Assembly (NCBI GenBank): GCA_017404265.1
Contig: JAFRCS010000016.1
Coordinates: 62,001 to 126,000 of the forward strand
DNA length: 64,000 bases
Direction: 5' to 3'
Source of the DNA: Mogibacterium sp.
Lineage (GTDB): Bacteria; Bacillota; Clostridia; Peptostreptococcales; Anaerovoracaceae
Below the pieces are notes generated by a model. The model searched no databases. It saw only the letters and a program-made list of their open reading frames with translations, and was not told the DNA's origin. This document shows positions 61,716 to 64,000 of this stretch, in pieces (positions within the stretch are counted from its first letter, which is position 1; every line of letters starts with the position of its first letter). A program made the translations under genes and the position numbers.

Positions 61716-62744
61716 TTGTCATTCTCTTCGGATGTAAAAGGTGAACTGGCGAGACTGAGTCCCGCCAAAAAATGCTGCATGCTGGCTGAGATCGCCGGAT
61801 TCCTGAGAGCATCGGGTTCCGTCAGGATCACCGGCGGCAGTTTTGCTATTGTGGCAACAACGGAGAGCGCGGCTGTCGCGAGGCACTTTAAGGTGCTTAT
61901 CGAGACCTACTTCAGAAACAAGGTGGACCTGGCGATAGGCGGGTCGCTGAGGCCTGGCAGCCAGGGCAAGAAAGGCCGCAATACCTATTACATAAACATC
62001 AGTCCGAACGAGAAGTCCATGCAGATACTCCGCGAGACGGGAATGGTGCTTATCCGCGAGGGCGACGACTACTTCAGCGACGGCATATATCAGCCGATCG
62101 TGAAATCCAAGTGCTGCAAGAGGTCGTACCTGAGGGGCATGTTCCTCAGCTGCGGCACCATGTCGGATCCGCGCAAGGGCTATCATCTGGAATTTGTGCT
62201 CGACAAAGAGCAGACCGCGACAGACCTTAAAAGGCTGATCGGCTCATTCGATGATCTATCAGCATCGGTCGCCAAGCGAGGTGAAAACTACATCGTATAT
62301 GTGAAAAAGGCCGCGTATATAAGCGACATGCTCGGAATAATCGGAGCGGCCAGCGCCATGCTTGAACTCGAAAGCATCAGGGTCAACAAGAGTATGCACG
62401 GCGAGATAATGCGCATACTGAACTGCGACAACGCTAACGTGGACAGGACGCTGTCAGCGGCAGAGGAGCAGAAAGGCTGGCTGGCCGGGATAGCAGCTGC
62501 TGAGACAGGCAGGATGCCTGAGGCCGGCGAACTGAATGACCCGGCTTCGGATTTTTGGGCAGAAGGGCTCAGGACTCTGCCGCCGCAGCTCAAGGAAGTA
62601 GCGTACCTGCGGTTATATAAGCCGGAGGCAAGCCTCACCGAGATCGGAGAGGCGCTGTCGCCGCCGGTCGGGAAAGCGGCAATCAGCAAGCGCTTCGCGA
62701 AACTGCGCGCGCTCGCCGAAGGGGAACAGAATGGAAAAGAATAA
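61716..62744 (+). CDS. whiA: WhiA DNA-binding regulator
   Basis: This 342-aa protein has two N-terminal LAGLIDADG-like subdomains (residues ~1-200; C-C-M-L-A-E-I-A-G-F-L-R and R-G-M-F-L-S-C-G) and a C-terminal helix-turn-helix (S-L-T-E-I-G-E-A-L-S-P-P-V-G-K-A-A-I-S-K-R). It links cell division, chromosome segregation and growth in Gram-positive bacteria. The start is TTG 61716 after a G-rich ribosome binding site (AAGGGGG), and the product begins S-F-S-S-D-V-K, as in the family. Its last 14 bases overlap the next gene. Confidence 0.96.
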   Translation: MSFSSDVKGELARLSPAKKCCMLAEIAGFLRASGSVRITGGSFAIVATTESAAVARHFKVLIETYFRNKVDLAIGGSLRPGSQGKKGRNTYYINISPNEKSMQILRETGMVLIREGDDYFSDGIYQPIVKSKCCKRSYLRGMFLSCGTMSDPRKGYHLEFVLDKEQTATDLKRLIGSFDDLSASVAKRGENYIVYVKKAAYISDMLGIIGAASAMLELESIRVNKSMHGEIMRILNCDNANVDRTLSAAEEQKGWLAGIAAAETGRMPEAGELNDPASDFWAEGLRTLPPQLKEVAYLRLYKPEASLTEIGEALSPPVGKAAISKRFAKLRALAEGEQNGKE

Positions 62745-64000
62745 GATCATAGAATTAGTGATAGAAGATATGCTCGATGACGGCAGGGCCTTTGGCAGAT
62801 GCGAAGGCTGTGCCGTTTTTGTGAGCGGAGGAGCTGTCCCGGGCGATACTGTCAAAGCGAAAGTGACAAAAGTGAAAAAGTCATCGGCAGAGGCAGCACT
62901 CACGGAAGTGACTGTCCGTTCAGATGACAGGATCACCGCGGAATGTCCGTACTTTGGGGAGTGCGGAGGCTGCGCGATGCAGCAGCTTTCCTATGAAGCT
63001 CAGAGAAGATTAAAAACAGAGCAGGTCAAGGCCAAGCTGAAGAGGCTGGGCGGTATAGAAGACCCAAAAATCGATGACTGCATAGGCGCGGAGACGCTGA
63101 AGTATTACCGCAATAAGGCAGTGTTTGCCATCGGACCGCACGGAGAGGTTGGCTTCATGAAAGGCAAGAGCCATTTCGTTCTTGATATAAGCGACTGCAT
63201 GCTGCAGTCGGATGCCGCCATGGTCTGCGCTGACGCGCTGAGAGCATTCCTGAAAGAGACAGGAGTCAGATGTATCACCCAGTTGACAGTAAAGACAGCG
63301 TTCGGCACCGGTGAAGTGATGGCTGTTCTTGATTCGGAAAGCAAGGAGATCCCGCAGATAGAAAAACTCATAGGCATGTTCGATGATGCCGTCTACAGCC
63401 TGAATGAAGATGAAGAGGGTGGTTACAGCCTTGAGTCTGTTGCCGTGATACACAAGGGCAAATGCAGAGTCGTCGCTGGCAAGCCGACTATCACAGACGA
63501 ATTCATCACGGATGGTGGCATCCTGCAATTTGAGATAAGCCCGCAGTCTTTTTTCCAGGTGAATCCTGAACAGATGGTGAAACTGTATGACAAGGCCGCG
63601 GAGTATGCTGGTCTGAAAGGCGGGGAAACCGTGCTCGATCTGTACTGCGGTGCAGGCACCATAGGCATATGGCTTCTTGAAAAACTCAGGAACAAAGACA
63701 TCGAAGCATTTGAGAGAACAAAAGTGATAGGCATAGAGTCGGTCAAACCGGCTGTGCTGGATGCCAATAGAAACTCGGTCATCAACGGACTCATCAACAC
63801 CCGCTATTTCCATGGAAAGGCGGAAGAAGAACTGCCGGGCATGATGGGTCTGGCAAAGCTATGTAAGTGGAACGAGGTCAATGAGCGTGTAGAACGTGAG
63901 CCGGAGATAAAGATAGAGCATGCGGACGTGGTGGTTCTTGATCCTCCTCGTGCCGGCTGCGACGAGGCGCTCCTCGCTGCGGTGGCTGCTGCGCAGCCCA
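62731..64000 (+). CDS. RumA/RlmCD-type 23S rRNA (uracil-5-)-methyltransferase (partial)
   Basis: ATG 62731 opens a frame that is uninterrupted to the window edge (423 codons; the 3' end is missing). A TRAM-like N-terminus is followed by a 4Fe-4S motif (C-P-Y-F-G-E-C-G-G-C, with a fourth Cys in S-D-C-M-L), the motif Q-S-F-F-Q-V-N, the SAM loop L-D-L-Y-C-G-A-G-T-I-G and D-P-P-R-A-G-C. The catalytic S-C-N-P region would lie beyond the edge. It transfers a methyl group from SAM to a uracil of 23S rRNA. It overlaps whiA, and GGGGAACAG serves as its ribosome binding site. Confidence 0.92.
   Translation, partial: MEKNKIIELVIEDMLDDGRAFGRCEGCAVFVSGGAVPGDTVKAKVTKVKKSSAEAALTEVTVRSDDRITAECPYFGECGGCAMQQLSYEAQRRLKTEQVKAKLKRLGGIEDPKIDDCIGAETLKYYRNKAVFAIGPHGEVGFMKGKSHFVLDISDCMLQSDAAMVCADALRAFLKETGVRCITQLTVKTAFGTGEVMAVLDSESKEIPQIEKLIGMFDDAVYSLNEDEEGGYSLESVAVIHKGKCRVVAGKPTITDEFITDGGILQFEISPQSFFQVNPEQMVKLYDKAAEYAGLKGGETVLDLYCGAGTIGIWLLEKLRNKDIEAFERTKVIGIESVKPAVLDANRNSVINGLINTRYFHGKAEEELPGMMGLAKLCKWNEVNERVEREPEIKIEHADVVVLDPPRAGCDEALLAAVAAAQP

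Overview
The window reads as chromosomal DNA of an anaerobic, monoderm Bacillota, most likely a Clostridia-class gut or oral commensal (Eubacteriales; a Family XIII/Anaerovoracaceae-like or Lachnospiraceae-like host is a guess). Evidence for this: RF2 with a programmed frameshift, AddB, YycJ, RlmH, WhiA, RapZ, a MurT/GatD pair, class B sortase, HydF (FeFe-hydrogenase maturation) and a 2-hydroxyacyl-CoA-dehydratase-type double-cubane protein. About half of the bases are G+C by eye. All genes but two lie on the + strand. I see no rRNA, tRNA, CRISPR array, insertion sequence or prophage.

Layout. 1-8301: a membrane protein that fuses a 7-TM region, an anti-sigma-type ATPase domain and a degenerate dicarboxylate-symporter domain, then prfB, addB, yycJ, rlmH and a 59-aa membrane protein. 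8500-15553: a complete V-type ATPase operon (E, DUF2764, A, B, D, I, K) in the order known from Bacteroidota and Spirochaetota, with Na+-type ligands in subunit K. 15623-22468: a phosphohexomutase, a class B sortase, a purine-type phosphoribosyltransferase and a 1225-aa BspA-like leucine-rich-repeat surface protein behind duplicated direct-repeat operators. 22469-28019: a 457-nt leader holding a strong promoter, a 28-codon ORF that is more than half Leu/Ile/Val and a hairpin, followed by a branched-chain amino-acid ABC transporter (livJ-H-M-G-F). 28125-32746: a lipoprotein, XpaC, TelA and a secreted nuclease. 32912-45317: an oligosaccharide ABC transporter with DUF624 and MsmX-type ATPase genes, then alpha-galactosidase (GH36), sucrase (GH32), esterase, fructokinase and an amylosucrase-like GH13, which together fit uptake and breakdown of raffinose or sucrose. 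45318-49245: a YwaF-like membrane protein (minus strand), hydF and an acyl-CoA synthetase. 49407-51794: a double-cubane-cluster protein operon (reductase-like protein, DUF3343, ATP-dependent activator). 51803-57623: cell-wall genes (M15 carboxypeptidase, MurT, a GatD-like protein, a CHAP amidase, a G5/3D-domain protein). 57676-64000: an AI-2E-type permease, then murB-PHP-rapZ-whiA and a partial RumA-type rRNA methyltransferase.

Most notable observations. The GatD-like partner of MurT has lost both the catalytic Cys and His of the glutaminase, although the gene pair looks intact. The liv operon carries what looks like a branched-chain leader-peptide attenuator. The first full gene fuses a RsbW/SpoIIAB-like ATPase to a transporter fold lacking its ion/substrate signature, as if it were a receptor. 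murT and the CHAP gene appear to be transcribed as leaderless mRNAs.
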